Source: Acidobacteriota bacterium
GTDB lineage: Bacteria > Acidobacteriota > Terriglobia > Terriglobales > Acidobacteriaceae
Direction of reading: 5' to 3'
NCBI GenBank assembly: GCA_021779935.1
Contig: JAJXZT010000027.1
Span: 1-64,000 of the forward strand
Length of the DNA stretch: 64,000 nt
The position numbers and the translations under genes were made by a program. This document shows positions 8,980 through 18,643 of this stretch, in pieces (within the stretch, counting starts at the first letter, position 1; the number at the start of each line of letters is the position of its first letter). The notes beneath the pieces were generated by a model. That model saw only the letters and a list, made by a program, of their open reading frames with translations. It was not told where the DNA came from and ran no database searches.

Positions 8980-9420
8980 GTGAAGCTGCGTATTGCGTGG
9001 ATCGGAAAAACGAAAGAAGCGTCGATCCAGGCGCTCACCGCGGAGTACCTGAAGCGGATCGCGCGCTACAACGCGTGCGAAGGGCTGGAGCTGGGTTCCG
9101 AGGAGGCGGTGCTGCGTCTGCGCGAAAAAACAGCGCGCACCGCGCCGGTACTGGTGTTGATGGATTCGCGCGGGCGTGCGATGACCAGCGAAGACATGGC
9201 GGATTTCGTGCGCGATCACCTGGAGTGCGGAACGCAGGAGTTGATCTTCGCGATTGGTCCGGCGGACGGCTGGAGTGAAGCAGCGCGAAAGAGTGCGAGC
9301 GCGAAGCTTTCGATGGGCCCAATGACGCTGCCGCACGAACTGGCGCGCGTGGTGCTGCTGGAACAGATCTACCGCGGCTTCACGATCCTCAAGGGACATC
9401 CTTACCACGGCGGCCACTGA
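8980..9420 (+). CDS. rlmH: 23S rRNA (pseudouridine1915-N3)-methyltransferase
   Basis: A 146-residue SPOUT methyltransferase that modifies helix 69 of 23S rRNA in assembled 70S ribosomes. Visible features are LVLMDSRGRAMTSE, FAIGPADGWS (the knot glycine loop, normally IGGxxG) and the conserved C-terminus LKGHPYHGGH. The start is GTG, 83 bases after rsfS, with ACAGGG upstream. It is the last member of the ribosome-assembly cluster. Confidence 0.95.
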   Translation: MKLRIAWIGKTKEASIQALTAEYLKRIARYNACEGLELGSEEAVLRLREKTARTAPVLVLMDSRGRAMTSEDMADFVRDHLECGTQELIFAIGPADGWSEAARKSASAKLSMGPMTLPHELARVVLLEQIYRGFTILKGHPYHGGH

Positions 9421-9517
9421 CTTCCCGTGCCAAAAGAGCGGCCAAACCCGCTCACGCTGCTAGAATAAGGTGTTGCGGGCGCGCCCCTGCAACAGACTGC
9501 GAAGAACCGGAAAAACC

Positions 9518-10054
9518 ATGGCCGACGTCAGACGTGGACTCATCATCGTGAACACCGGACCCGGCAAGGGGAAAACTACAGCCGCCATGGGCACAGCCCT
9601 GCGCGCAGTCGGCAACGGGATGAAAGTCCTGATGCTGCAATTCCTTAAAGGCTCGTGGCACTATGGCGAACTGGATGCCGTGCAGGCGTTCGGCGACCGC
9701 TTTGTGATGAAGCAGATGGGCCGCGGCTTTGTGAAGGTTGGCGGCGCGGAGACCGATCCGGAAGATATTCGCCTGGTGGAAGAGGCGTGGAACGAAGCCG
9801 CAGCGGCCATCCTCTCCGAGAAGTGGGACCTGGTTGTTCTCGACGAAATCAACTACGCCATCAGCTACAAGATGCTTGATCCGGAGAAAGTGGCGGAGGT
9901 ATTGCGCCGCAAGCCGGAGATGGTTCACGTCATCTTGACGGGACGCAACGCGCATCCGACAATTATTGATTTGGCGGACACCGTGACCGAGATGCGTGAA
10001 GTCAAGCACGCCTATCAGAAGGGGATCATGGCCCAGCGCGGAATCGAGTACTGA
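9518..10054 (+). CDS. cobO: Cob(I)yrinic acid a,c-diamide adenosyltransferase
   Basis: A 178-residue CobA/CobO-type ATP:corrinoid adenosyltransferase that adds the 5'-deoxyadenosyl group to cob(I)alamin or its precursors. The P-loop is NTGPGKGKTTAAMG (12-25). LQFLKGSWHYGEL, LVVLDEINYAI and LTGRNAHP are also family motifs. No other cobalamin gene or B12 riboswitch is visible nearby, so it may serve salvage. The ATG at 9518 is the first that leaves the P-loop at its usual distance. Confidence 0.93.
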   Translation: MADVRRGLIIVNTGPGKGKTTAAMGTALRAVGNGMKVLMLQFLKGSWHYGELDAVQAFGDRFVMKQMGRGFVKVGGAETDPEDIRLVEEAWNEAAAAILSEKWDLVVLDEINYAISYKMLDPEKVAEVLRRKPEMVHVILTGRNAHPTIIDLADTVTEMREVKHAYQKGIMAQRGIEY

Positions 10055-10151
10055 CTTCGCGCACCGGGATTGCGCCATTTTCATCCGCAACAGGTTTCCG
10101 GCACAAGTTTAAGTCCCGGAAACCACGACCGAATTATCAGGAACCGCCTTT

Positions 10152-11009
10152 ATGAGCTGGTTTAAACGGCAGTCACAGGATTTCGATACCTCGGGTGAAC
10201 GTAAGGTTAAGACCGAGGGGCTCTGGGTGAAGTGCGATCAGTGCCGGCAGATCATCTGGAAGAAGGATCTGGAAGAGAATCTGCACGTCTGCCCGAAGTG
10301 CGATAAGCACTTCCGCATTGACGCTCGCACGCGCCTCGCACAACTCTTCGACAACGGCGAGTACACCATGGAAGATGGGAACCTCTCATCGACCGATCCG
10401 CTGAAGTTCACTGACCTGAAGCCATACGCGGCGCGACTGAAGGCCGCACAGAAACAGACGGGGCTGAAAGACGCCATCATCAATGCGCGCGGATTGATCC
10501 TGGGCAAACCGGTCATCATCAGCGCGATGGAATATTCGTTCATCGGCGGCAGCATGGGCGCGGTGGTTGGCGAAACCATCACGCGAGCCATTGAAAAGGC
10601 TACCAAGGAACGGATTCCGATCATCATCATTTCGGCCTCGGGCGGCGCGCGCATGATGGAGGGAACGATCAGCCTGATGACGCTGGCGAAAATTTCCGCC
10701 GCGCTGGCGCGCCTCGACCAGGCCGGCATGCCATTCATCTCCGTGTTGACCGATCCGACGACCGGCGGCGTGACCGCGTCGTTCGCCATGCTGGGCGACC
10801 TGAATATTGGCGAACCGGGTGCTCTGATCGGATTTGCCGGACCGCGCGTAATTGAGCAGACAATTCGCCAGAAACTCCCTGAGGGATTCCAGCGCAGCGA
10901 ATTCCTGCTGGAGCACGGCATGCTAGACGCAGTGGTACACAGGCGCGACCTGAAGAATTACATCGCACGCGCATTCGAATTCATGGCCGTCCGCAAACAG
11001 GGCGCCTAG
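10152..11009 (+). CDS. accD: Acetyl-CoA carboxylase carboxyltransferase subunit beta
   Basis: A 285-residue AccD that transfers CO2 from carboxybiotin to acetyl-CoA together with AccA. The N-terminal four-cysteine zinc finger is complete (C28, C31, C47, C50). The crotonase-like carboxyltransferase domain has SASGGARMMEG and TDPTTGGVTASFA. accA is not in the window. folC follows about 100 bases downstream, an arrangement also seen in enterobacteria. Confidence 0.96.
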   Translation: MSWFKRQSQDFDTSGERKVKTEGLWVKCDQCRQIIWKKDLEENLHVCPKCDKHFRIDARTRLAQLFDNGEYTMEDGNLSSTDPLKFTDLKPYAARLKAAQKQTGLKDAIINARGLILGKPVIISAMEYSFIGGSMGAVVGETITRAIEKATKERIPIIIISASGGARMMEGTISLMTLAKISAALARLDQAGMPFISVLTDPTTGGVTASFAMLGDLNIGEPGALIGFAGPRVIEQTIRQKLPEGFQRSEFLLEHGMLDAVVHRRDLKNYIARAFEFMAVRKQGA

Positions 11010-11110
11010 AATCGAAACAGTGGAATGGAACAGGGGCATGGGCTACCATGCCCCTTCCGTTTGCCAACGGGCGCAGCGGGTGGACTGCGAGAGTTGAAGT
11101 GAGCCTTCCG

Positions 11111-12472
11111 ATGAATTACGAACATGCTGTGTCACGGCTCTATGAGCTGGGACACGAACTGGCGCGCATTCCCGCGCAAAAATTCGACATCGCACACATG
11201 CGCGAGCTGGCGCACGCACTGGGAAATCCGCAGAACAGTTTTTCTTCCGTATTGATTGCCGGCACCAACGGCAAGGGTTCCACGGCGGCAACGCTGGCGA
11301 GCATTCTCCGCGCGGCGGGATACCGGACGGGCCTTTACACTTCGCCGCACCTGGTACGGATCAACGAGCGGATTCGCATCAACGGCGCAGCTATAGCGGA
11401 CGAAGACTTCACGCACGCATACGCACGCGTCGGCCTGGTGGCGCAGGAGTTGGTGGACGGCGGAAGGCTTCCATGGATGCCGAGCTTCTTTGAGACGATG
11501 ACGGCCATGGCGTTTGAATACTTTGCACACGCAGGCGTGCAGATCGCCGTGCTGGAAGTCGGCATGGGCGGACGTCTCGATGCGACGAACATTGTCGATC
11601 CGCTTATATCGATCATCACCGATATTGACCTTGATCACCAGAAGTATCTTGGCGACACGATCGCCGAGATCGCGCGAGAAAAGGCAGGAATTCTTCGCAA
11701 GGACCGCATTGCCGTCACGCTGCCGCAGCATCCACAGGCCAACGACGTAATTGGGCGAACAATGATTGAGATTGGTGCGCAGGCGGTGAACGCCAGCCGC
11801 AACGTGCCTCCGGTTTCTCCCGGAGCGGGCGACCTGGTGAAGACCGAGCACGGCAGGACTCGATACCGGCTGAGTGTTCTTGGCGAAGAGATAGAGATCG
11901 ATTCTGCCCTCACCGGACGTCACCAGTTGCGGAACCTTGCGCTTGCCATCACGGCGGCGGAAGAGCTTAACCAGTGCGGTTTTGCGGTGACGGCCCGGCA
12001 AATCGCGACGGGAATTCGCGAAGCAAGCTGGTCCGGACGCTTCCAGGTATTGCCCGCGAGCGGTGACCACCCGGAGATCGTGCTCGACGTTGCGCATAAC
12101 CCGGCCGGTGCGTGGGCACTACGTTCGGCGCTCACTGACCGCTACGGCGAGCGGCCGAGGGTTGTCGTCTTCGGCGCAATGCGCGACAAAGCTATTCGCG
12201 ACATCGCGCAGATTCTTTTTCCCACGGCTACGAAAGTGATTGCCACAACCACCGATCACACTCCGCGTGCGGCCAGCACGGAAGAGATTGCGACGATCGC
12301 AAATACTGTGGGTATCGAAGTTGACCGGGCTGAAATTGTTTCGCTGGCGGTGGATGCTGCCGTGGCGTGCGCTCGCGAGATGAAGAGTTCCGAAGGCGAG
12401 CCAATCGTTGTGATCACCGGATCGATCTACATTGTGGGTTCGGCGATGGAAGCGCTGGGAGTCACTCCATAG
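11111..12472 (+). CDS. folC: Bifunctional folylpolyglutamate/dihydrofolate synthase
   Basis: A 453-residue Mur-ligase-fold enzyme that adds glutamate to dihydropteroate and to folates. The P-loop is GTNGKGST (51-58). TSPHLVRINERIRIN, EVGMGGRLDATN and the C-terminal DVAHNPAGAW are family signatures. The ATG at 11111 aligns the P-loop with other FolC proteins; an upstream ATG at 11048 would add 21 residues. It works with folK at 19.5-20.0 kb. Confidence 0.94.
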   Translation: MNYEHAVSRLYELGHELARIPAQKFDIAHMRELAHALGNPQNSFSSVLIAGTNGKGSTAATLASILRAAGYRTGLYTSPHLVRINERIRINGAAIADEDFTHAYARVGLVAQELVDGGRLPWMPSFFETMTAMAFEYFAHAGVQIAVLEVGMGGRLDATNIVDPLISIITDIDLDHQKYLGDTIAEIAREKAGILRKDRIAVTLPQHPQANDVIGRTMIEIGAQAVNASRNVPPVSPGAGDLVKTEHGRTRYRLSVLGEEIEIDSALTGRHQLRNLALAITAAEELNQCGFAVTARQIATGIREASWSGRFQVLPASGDHPEIVLDVAHNPAGAWALRSALTDRYGERPRVVVFGAMRDKAIRDIAQILFPTATKVIATTTDHTPRAASTEEIATIANTVGIEVDRAEIVSLAVDAAVACAREMKSSEGEPIVVITGSIYIVGSAMEALGVTP

Positions 12473-12509
12473 GGAGCAACCCCCGCAGCTTTCAAGGTAA
12501 CCGGTGTGG

Positions 12510-14060
12510 CTAGTGCCGATGCAGGTCCTTGTGCATGATCTTTCGCGTCTCATGCAGGCGATCGTCCGCCGGGAGATCCACCAGCTTCTGGTTCATGTTC
12601 TCGTCGTTTTCTTCCATCAATAGTTTTGCGACGTAATCCACCGTCTCTGGCGGGAATATTGCCTCGCGCTCGTAGAGAGATCGTTTCTGTCGCAGCAGGC
12701 GCGCCGACTCCACGCAACTCTTGGGCAGCGGCTGCAAGGTGGAGAGCAGTTTCTGATCGTGGAAGATGTCGCCGGTGACATAGAGGCTGTCCGCCAGGGC
12801 TGCGGACTGGTCAGAGGTCATGCCCCACTGTGCGGCCATGGTGATTCCAGCCAGCAACAGGTGGATGATCGCGCTGCCGTCGGGTGAACGAAGTTCCACC
12901 GTCTGGCGACCCTCGGTTTCGGTGAAGACGGATTTCTGCTGCGGATTAAGCCGGCCTGCCAGGTGTTTAACGTTGCTCCAGCCCAGCGGCACGCGGATCA
13001 TCGTGCTGCGGTTCATGTCGCTCCAGCAGATGCGCGTCGGAGCTTCCTGGTTGGGCACAAGCCGCAGGTACGCGGAGGAGATCGTGTTGCCAAATGCGGT
13101 GAGCGTGTCGGCGTAGTGGCACAATCCGCCGATCACCTGGCGGGCCACCGGCGAGAGTTTTCCCTCCGGTTCGGTCATCACGTTGCGGCCATTCTTCCGG
13201 ACGTCCATGTGGATGTGCAGACCGTTGCCGGCAACGCCCTCTTCGATCTTCGGCGAGAAGGTGGCGACGCATCCATTGCGATAGGCGACGTTGCGGATGA
13301 GCCAGCGCGCGAGCACGAGATTGTCAGCGGCATCTTCCACCGGCGTGGGCAGGAACTCGATCTCCAACTGCTCGGCGCTGCGGCCGCGCAACTCGTCCAC
13401 GTCGCTGCGGATGCTCTCGATGTAGCCGACCTCGCTGTGCGCGTACTTCACGGCGCCGGTTATCTGCGAGATGTAGCGCACCATTTCGTTGACGATGTTG
13501 CCGGTCTTCACAAAGGGCCCAGAGGCGTGGTAACCACGCTGTTTGTCCGCCGGGAATAGCGGCGAAGGATCGTTGACGAGGAAAAACTCGAGCTCTCCCA
13601 TGGCGTAAAAATCGTAGCCGCTGCGGCGGAAGAGTTCATTGGCGCTGTGCAGAATGCTGTCGAGCGCAAAGGGCGCAAGTTTGCCATCACGCGTCAGGTA
13701 GCGGCAGGTGACGTCGAGGCTGCCGGAGTCAAACGGATTGAGGAACGCCGATTTGTAGACCGGTACGACGTAGAGGTCGGAGAGGGAGGTTTCCACCATG
13801 CCCTTGAAAAGCGAGGATCCGTCGACCCGCTCGCCGTCGGCGAGGATGCGCTCCGCCTGGTAGCGATTGGCGATGGGGATCTTCAGTTCCTTGTACTTGC
13901 CGTCGAGCGCGGTGTAGTGGAAAGTGATGCGCTCGATCTGCTTGGCTTCGATGACACGGATTAGATCTTCGCGCGTGAACTCCTCGCGCGGCTTGTCGAC
14001 GATCAGGGAGATCGGATTTGTCAGTGCGTATGGTGTGCCAATAGCGGTAGTAAGAGACAT
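12510..14060 (-). CDS. Glutamine synthetase family protein
   Basis: A 516-residue protein with the GS beta-grasp and catalytic domains. Seen motifs are VDGSSLFKGMVETSLSDLYV, GELEFFL, GNGLHIHMDV (the ammonia/ATP loop, GNGMHxHxS in GS-I), NRSTMIRVP and VELRSPDGSA. The last motif, normally RxPD.AAN, is altered, and no GS-I adenylylation motif (NLYDLP) is present. It could be a real glutamine synthetase or a gamma-glutamylamide synthetase. The ATG at 14060 has AAAGGT upstream. It is divergent from plsC. Confidence 0.85.
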   Translation of the reverse strand: MSLTTAIGTPYALTNPISLIVDKPREEFTREDLIRVIEAKQIERITFHYTALDGKYKELKIPIANRYQAERILADGERVDGSSLFKGMVETSLSDLYVVPVYKSAFLNPFDSGSLDVTCRYLTRDGKLAPFALDSILHSANELFRRSGYDFYAMGELEFFLVNDPSPLFPADKQRGYHASGPFVKTGNIVNEMVRYISQITGAVKYAHSEVGYIESIRSDVDELRGRSAEQLEIEFLPTPVEDAADNLVLARWLIRNVAYRNGCVATFSPKIEEGVAGNGLHIHMDVRKNGRNVMTEPEGKLSPVARQVIGGLCHYADTLTAFGNTISSAYLRLVPNQEAPTRICWSDMNRSTMIRVPLGWSNVKHLAGRLNPQQKSVFTETEGRQTVELRSPDGSAIIHLLLAGITMAAQWGMTSDQSAALADSLYVTGDIFHDQKLLSTLQPLPKSCVESARLLRQKRSLYEREAIFPPETVDYVAKLLMEENDENMNQKLVDLPADDRLHETRKIMHKDLHRH

Positions 14061-14215
14061 AACAACGACCTTTTGGTGCCGATCATTTAGGCCGAAGGAG
14101 AATACCAACCGGCAGAGTGGCGTGTCACGGTTACACGTCACAAAGCCAAGCGAGCCCCAAAGTCGCCCCAGTTCGTTTATTCTGTGAGTAGCGAGAGTAG
14201 GGGACGGAGATCGCA

Positions 14216-15016
14216 GTGGCTGATCCGAAGAAAACGGGGATGGGAACCAGGCTGGCGTCGTTGCTCGTCCGCGTTCCTCTCATTTATGCCTACACTGCAA
14301 TACTAGGCACGCTGGCGCTGCTCTCCTCGCTCTTTGACCGCCAAGGCCGTGTACAGCACTGGTTTGCGCGGATGTGGTCGTGGCTCATCCTGAAGACCGC
14401 CGGTTGCCCGCTGCAGGTCGAGGGCATGGACCACATCGATACCTCGCAGCCGCATATTTACGCCGTCAACCACATCTCGGCGCTGGACATTCCGACGCTC
14501 TACTGCGGGGTGCCCTTCCAGTTCCGCATCATGGCGAAGAAGGAATTGTTTCGCTACCCGTTCCTCGGCTGGCACCTCAAGCGCTCCGGGCAGATTCCCA
14601 TCGAGCGGGAGAACGCACGCTCGTCGCTGCGCAGTCTGATCCAGGCCAGCACTACGGTCAAGGGCGGCATGCCGCTCGTCGTCTTCCCGGAAGGCGGACG
14701 CTCCGCAGACGGGTACATCAAGGACTTTCTCGGCGGAACATTCTATGTGGCGATCAAGGCACAAGTTTCCATCGTGCCGATGGCGATCGTCGGGACATTC
14801 GAGGCGCTGCCGATGAACACTTATGTCGTCGCGCCCCGGAAATTGCGCCTGATCGTAGGCGAACCCATCTCGACGGAAGGGTTGGTGGCGCGAGACATGG
14901 ACACTCTCGCGACCACGGTGAAGATAGCCGTTGAGAATCTGTATTATCCGCATGCCGACGTGGACGATCCGCGGAAGAATGTGCCAGCAGGCGAAGAACT
15001 GAAAGCTGGAAATTGA
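14216..15016 (+). CDS. plsC: 1-acyl-sn-glycerol-3-phosphate acyltransferase
   Basis: A 266-residue membrane acyltransferase that makes phosphatidic acid from lysophosphatidic acid. The catalytic NHISALD (NHxxxxD) is at 85-91. FPEGGRS at 157-163 is the acyl-acceptor phosphate site. One N-terminal hydrophobic segment (about 17-38) anchors it. The start is GTG with GGACGGAG upstream. The next gene begins 11 bases after the stop, so the two are likely co-transcribed. Confidence 0.92.
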   Translation: MADPKKTGMGTRLASLLVRVPLIYAYTAILGTLALLSSLFDRQGRVQHWFARMWSWLILKTAGCPLQVEGMDHIDTSQPHIYAVNHISALDIPTLYCGVPFQFRIMAKKELFRYPFLGWHLKRSGQIPIERENARSSLRSLIQASTTVKGGMPLVVFPEGGRSADGYIKDFLGGTFYVAIKAQVSIVPMAIVGTFEALPMNTYVVAPRKLRLIVGEPISTEGLVARDMDTLATTVKIAVENLYYPHADVDDPRKNVPAGEELKAGN

Positions 15017-15027
15017 GAACCAGTCCC

Positions 15028-15810
15028 ATGAAACCGCGCATAGCTATTCCGATACCGCACACGGATTCCGAGTACTCCTCGCGCACGCTTCCACAGTACA
15101 AGGCGGCCATTGAAGATGCGGGCGGAGAAGCGGTGGAGATCCCGCTCACGCTCTCGAACGCGGAGATCGCCAATCTGTGCAAGACCTGTGACGGCGTATT
15201 GCTGCCGGGCAGTCCCGCGGACGTTGACCCGGAAAAATTTGGCGCCACCACGCGTCACCCGCTTACGGCTCCGGCTGACCCGCTGCGTGACAACGTCGAC
15301 GAATTGCTGTTGCAGGACGCGCACAACATGCGCAAGCCGCTGCTTGGCATTTGCTACGGAGTGCAATCGCTCAACGTGTGGCGTAACGGCTCGCTGGTGC
15401 AGCACATTGAGTCCCAGGTGCAACACACGCGAAGGGACGATCAGCCGAGAGGAACGGTGATTCAGCATCAGGCCGAGATCGACCCCGCGTCGCGGCTGGC
15501 ATCGATCATTCGTCCGGCAATGAAAGTCGAAAATATCGGGCAGCTGGAAATCACCGTGAATTCCAGCCATCACCAGTCGGTCGAGCGTCCCGGCGACGGA
15601 CTCAAGGTCGTCGCGCGCTCCAGGCAGGATGACATCATCGAGGCCGTGGAAGGCACTGCGCGTGAGCATTGGTTGCTGGGCGTGCAGTGGCATCCGGAGC
15701 GAACCTTTGCGGAAGACGGCCCGTCGCGGGCAATTTTTCGGGCGTTGGTTGAGGCGGCAAGAAAATGGCACGAGAAAACCATCGCTGACTTTGAAACCGT
15801 GCGCCGCTGA
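15028..15810 (+). CDS. Class I glutamine amidotransferase-like hydrolase (peptidase C26 family)
   Basis: A 260-residue protein related to gamma-glutamyl-GABA hydrolase PuuD. The nucleophile is C109 in LLGICYGVQ. The His and Glu of the triad are H222 and E224 in GVQWHPE. PGSPADVDPEKFG matches the PuuD substrate-loop region. It begins 11 bases after plsC, though no functional link is evident. Hydrolysis of gamma-glutamyl amides is expected from the family; the exact substrate is unknown. Confidence 0.9.
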   Translation: MKPRIAIPIPHTDSEYSSRTLPQYKAAIEDAGGEAVEIPLTLSNAEIANLCKTCDGVLLPGSPADVDPEKFGATTRHPLTAPADPLRDNVDELLLQDAHNMRKPLLGICYGVQSLNVWRNGSLVQHIESQVQHTRRDDQPRGTVIQHQAEIDPASRLASIIRPAMKVENIGQLEITVNSSHHQSVERPGDGLKVVARSRQDDIIEAVEGTAREHWLLGVQWHPERTFAEDGPSRAIFRALVEAARKWHEKTIADFETVRR

Positions 15811-15887
15811 ATCTACGGATTTGAATTCGCTTTGCCGGTCAGTTACATTCGACCGTTCCTCATTCCAACTGTACGGAAATAATCCAG

Positions 15888-16658
15888 ATGCCTGTCACGC
15901 TTGATCTCGCTGGGAAAGTCGCCGTCGTCACCGGAGGTTCGCGCGGCATTGGGGCCGCGTGCGTACGCCTGTTTACGCAGGCCGGCGCCAGGGTCGTTTT
16001 CAGTTATCAGAGTGCGCGCGAAGCCGCCGAAAAGCTAGTGGCGGAGTGCGGTGCGGAACAGGCACATGCAGTACAGGCGACGCTCGACGGCCGGGGCGCG
16101 GAGCGCGCGCTGGTGCAGGCGGCGGTCCAGCGATTCGGGCGACTCGACATTCTGGTGGTAAATCATGGCGTGTGGCCGCCGCAGGATCAGCCCATCGACG
16201 CCATGCCCGATGAACAGTGGCACAGCACCGTGGCCACCAATCTCGACAGCGCCTTCGCGCTCGTCAAGCACTCCGTGGCGCAGATGAAGGCACAGGGAGT
16301 GGGCGGACACGTCGTGCTTGTAAGCTCCACGGCCGGGCAGCGCGGCGAAGCCTTCCATTGCGACTACGCGGCCACCAAGGGTGCAGTCATCAGCATGGTG
16401 AAGGGGCTCTCGACAGAACTGGCGCGCCATGGGATTTACGTGAACTGCGTGGCGCCGGGATGGGTAGCCACGGACATGGCTGCCGGCGCCCTGGGACAGC
16501 CCGATGCGCAGGACAAGATTTTTCGCCTGATCCCCTTGGGCCGCGCTGCCAAACCGGAGGAGATTGCTGCCCCGATCCTCTTCTTGTGCACGAAACACGC
16601 GGGCTTCATCACCGGGGAAATTTTTAACGTGAATGGCGGAGCGGTGCTCGTCGGCTAA
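15888..16658 (+). CDS. SDR family oxidoreductase (FabG-like)
   Basis: A 256-residue classical short-chain dehydrogenase. The cofactor motif TGGSRGIG is at 15-22. The catalytic Ser-Tyr-Lys is present (S146/S147, Y160, K164 in YAATK), and N119 is in place. The usual NNAG is changed to VNHGVW (91-96). FabG-like sequences include 3-oxoacyl-ACP reductases and sugar or alcohol dehydrogenases; the altered NNAG and lack of fab neighbours argue against a housekeeping FabG. Confidence 0.9.
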   Translation: MPVTLDLAGKVAVVTGGSRGIGAACVRLFTQAGARVVFSYQSAREAAEKLVAECGAEQAHAVQATLDGRGAERALVQAAVQRFGRLDILVVNHGVWPPQDQPIDAMPDEQWHSTVATNLDSAFALVKHSVAQMKAQGVGGHVVLVSSTAGQRGEAFHCDYAATKGAVISMVKGLSTELARHGIYVNCVAPGWVATDMAAGALGQPDAQDKIFRLIPLGRAAKPEEIAAPILFLCTKHAGFITGEIFNVNGGAVLVG

Positions 16659-16747
16659 AGCGCAACTCCCGTCGGCGGAACGACTTCGCCAAACTTGGGT
16701 TTAATTGAGCAGCAAATACAGCCGTGCCGGACTCTAATAATCCTGTG

Positions 16748-17578
16748 ATGAAGAAGCTGATCGTCCTACTTCCGCTCCTGATTGCATCCGCCACGGCGCA
16801 GACGGCCCCTGCGCCGGCAGCACAGCAACCGTCCAAACAAGCCCTGGAGCAGACCATCGCCAACCAGGATCCCAGCGCGCTCAAGGCGAAACAGTTGATC
16901 CAGCAGATGATCCATGCCCTTGGTGGTCAGGCTTATCTCACCTACTCCACCATGACGCAGGAAGGGCGGACGTACACGTTTTTCCAGGGTCAGCCGAACG
17001 GCCTTGGAACGCAGTTCTGGAGATTCTGGGAGTATCCCGACAAGGACCGCGTGGAGCTGACCAAGCAACGCGATGTCATCTACCTCTACGTTGGCGACAA
17101 GGGGTACGAGATCACCTACAAGGGAACGGCGGCGATGGATGCCACCCCGCTCAAGGACTACCTTCGCAGGCGTCGCCACACGCTGGATATCGTGTTGCGC
17201 GAGTGGCTGAAGGACCCGAAGACGATCTATTTCTACGACGGCCCCGGCGTGGCGGAACAGAAGATGGTGGACAAAGTTACCGTGTTGAACGGAAACAACG
17301 ACTCGGCAACCATCGGTATCGACCCCATCTCGCATCTGCCCGTTCAGCTGAGCTTCTCCTATCGCGATTTTGACCGGCTAAAGAGCGAGGAGGCCGAAAT
17401 CTTTGGCAACTGGCACAACATCGACGGGATCATGACTCCCTACGCGATCGTGCGAAAGAAAAACGGCGAGTACATCGGCCAGCGCTTTCTGGTCGACGTG
17501 AAGTACAACATGTCGCTGGCCAGTTCTCTGTTCACGGCGAAAGTCACCTACAATCCAAAGACTTACCGCGGAAAGTAG
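16748..17578 (+). CDS. Exported LolA-like protein
   Basis: A 276-residue protein with a signal peptide (MKKLIVLLPLLIASATAQ) and an Ala/Pro-rich mature N-terminus. The remainder is predicted to be beta-rich, with alternating aromatic strands (GRTYTFFQGQPNG, FWRFWEYPDKDRVELT). The pattern resembles acidobacterial proteins annotated as outer-membrane lipoprotein-sorting-like; this is remembered similarity, not an alignment. No catalytic motif is seen. It may bind a lipid or act in the envelope. lpxC lies next downstream. Confidence 0.7.
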   Translation: MKKLIVLLPLLIASATAQTAPAPAAQQPSKQALEQTIANQDPSALKAKQLIQQMIHALGGQAYLTYSTMTQEGRTYTFFQGQPNGLGTQFWRFWEYPDKDRVELTKQRDVIYLYVGDKGYEITYKGTAAMDATPLKDYLRRRRHTLDIVLREWLKDPKTIYFYDGPGVAEQKMVDKVTVLNGNNDSATIGIDPISHLPVQLSFSYRDFDRLKSEEAEIFGNWHNIDGIMTPYAIVRKKNGEYIGQRFLVDVKYNMSLASSLFTAKVTYNPKTYRGK

Positions 17579-17672
17579 TAGATCCCACGGAAGGCACTGA
17601 CCCTGCGAACGGTCAACGGGATCGCTCCCTCTTGTCTTGCATTAGCCACGCACCGTGGTTGATTTGCCACAC

Positions 17673-17700
17673 TTAACAAGTCTGTATCGGCGTGTAAACT
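17673..17700 (+). promoter_or_regulatory. Candidate sigma-70 promoter for lpxC
   Basis: TTAACA and TAAACT are separated by 16 bases. The predicted transcript start is about 20 bases before the lpxC GTG, so the leader is very short. Confidence 0.5.
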
Positions 17701-17725
17701 ACTTAGAGGAAGCCACATACACACC

Positions 17726-18625
17726 GTGCCGTTCGAGCAGACAATTCGTACAGCCGTGGAATGCACCGGCGTTGGACTGCACAGCGGGGCCCCCGTGCGG
17801 ATGCGCATTCTGCCTGCCGTGGCTGGCACCGGTGTGGTTTTCCGGCGCGTCGATCTGGATGACTTCGAGGTGGAGGCGAACGGCCGCAACGTCGCCAAAG
17901 TGAGCTACGCCACCAGCCTGATGAAAAAAGGCGTGCTCATCTCCACCACTGAACACCTGCTCTCGGCGTTCATCGGCGTCGGGCTCGATAATGCCATCGT
18001 TGAACTGGACAATCTCGAAGTACCCATCCTCGACGGCAGTGCTTCGCCGATTGTCAATCTGGTGATGCGAGCGGGTTTGCGGCAGCAACGTCGCAGGCGG
18101 CACTATCTTCGCATCCGTCGCGAAGTCGAAATCCGTGAAGGCGACAAGTTCATCGCGGTTTATCCGTCGGACACCTACTCAGTTTCTTACGCCATCAACT
18201 TTCCTCACCCGCTCATCGGACAGGAAACGCTGGAAGTCGACCTGACGAGCGGCGACTATACACGGGAGATCGCTCCCGCACGGACATTTGGATCTCTCCA
18301 GGACGAGCAGGCGCTGCGCAACATGGGTTTGATCCGCGGCGCTTCCGAGCAGAATGTCATCGTCCTCACGCCGGACGGCATCAAGAATCCCCCGCTGCGC
18401 TTTCCCAACGAGTTCGTTCGCCACAAGGTTCTGGACTTGATCGGAGACCTGGCGCTGATAGGGCATCAACTGCTTGGCAAAGTGGTTGCCGACCGTGCCG
18501 GACACGCCATGCACACCGCGCTGGTGCAACGCATCCTCAAGGATTCTTCTCTCTGGGAACTGACTACGGGGGAAGCTGACTCGTCGCCGACGGACGCATT
18601 ACCTTCCATTGCGGAACTTGCCTGA
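17726..18625 (+). CDS. lpxC: UDP-3-O-acyl-N-acetylglucosamine deacetylase
   Basis: A 299-residue zinc deacetylase catalysing the committed step of lipid A synthesis. The zinc ligands match H77 (TTEHLLSAF), H233 and D237 (HKVLDLIGD), with H260 (RAGHAMH) as general acid. The catalytic Glu is E76. GLHSG at 17-21 is also conserved. The start is a GTG. Its presence, with lptD in the same window, shows an LPS-bearing outer membrane. The gene ends 18 bases from a convergent receiver-PilZ gene. Confidence 0.95.
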   Translation: MPFEQTIRTAVECTGVGLHSGAPVRMRILPAVAGTGVVFRRVDLDDFEVEANGRNVAKVSYATSLMKKGVLISTTEHLLSAFIGVGLDNAIVELDNLEVPILDGSASPIVNLVMRAGLRQQRRRRHYLRIRREVEIREGDKFIAVYPSDTYSVSYAINFPHPLIGQETLEVDLTSGDYTREIAPARTFGSLQDEQALRNMGLIRGASEQNVIVLTPDGIKNPPLRFPNEFVRHKVLDLIGDLALIGHQLLGKVVADRAGHAMHTALVQRILKDSSLWELTTGEADSSPTDALPSIAELA

Positions 18626-18643
18626 TTTAAAAGCCTGCCGGTC

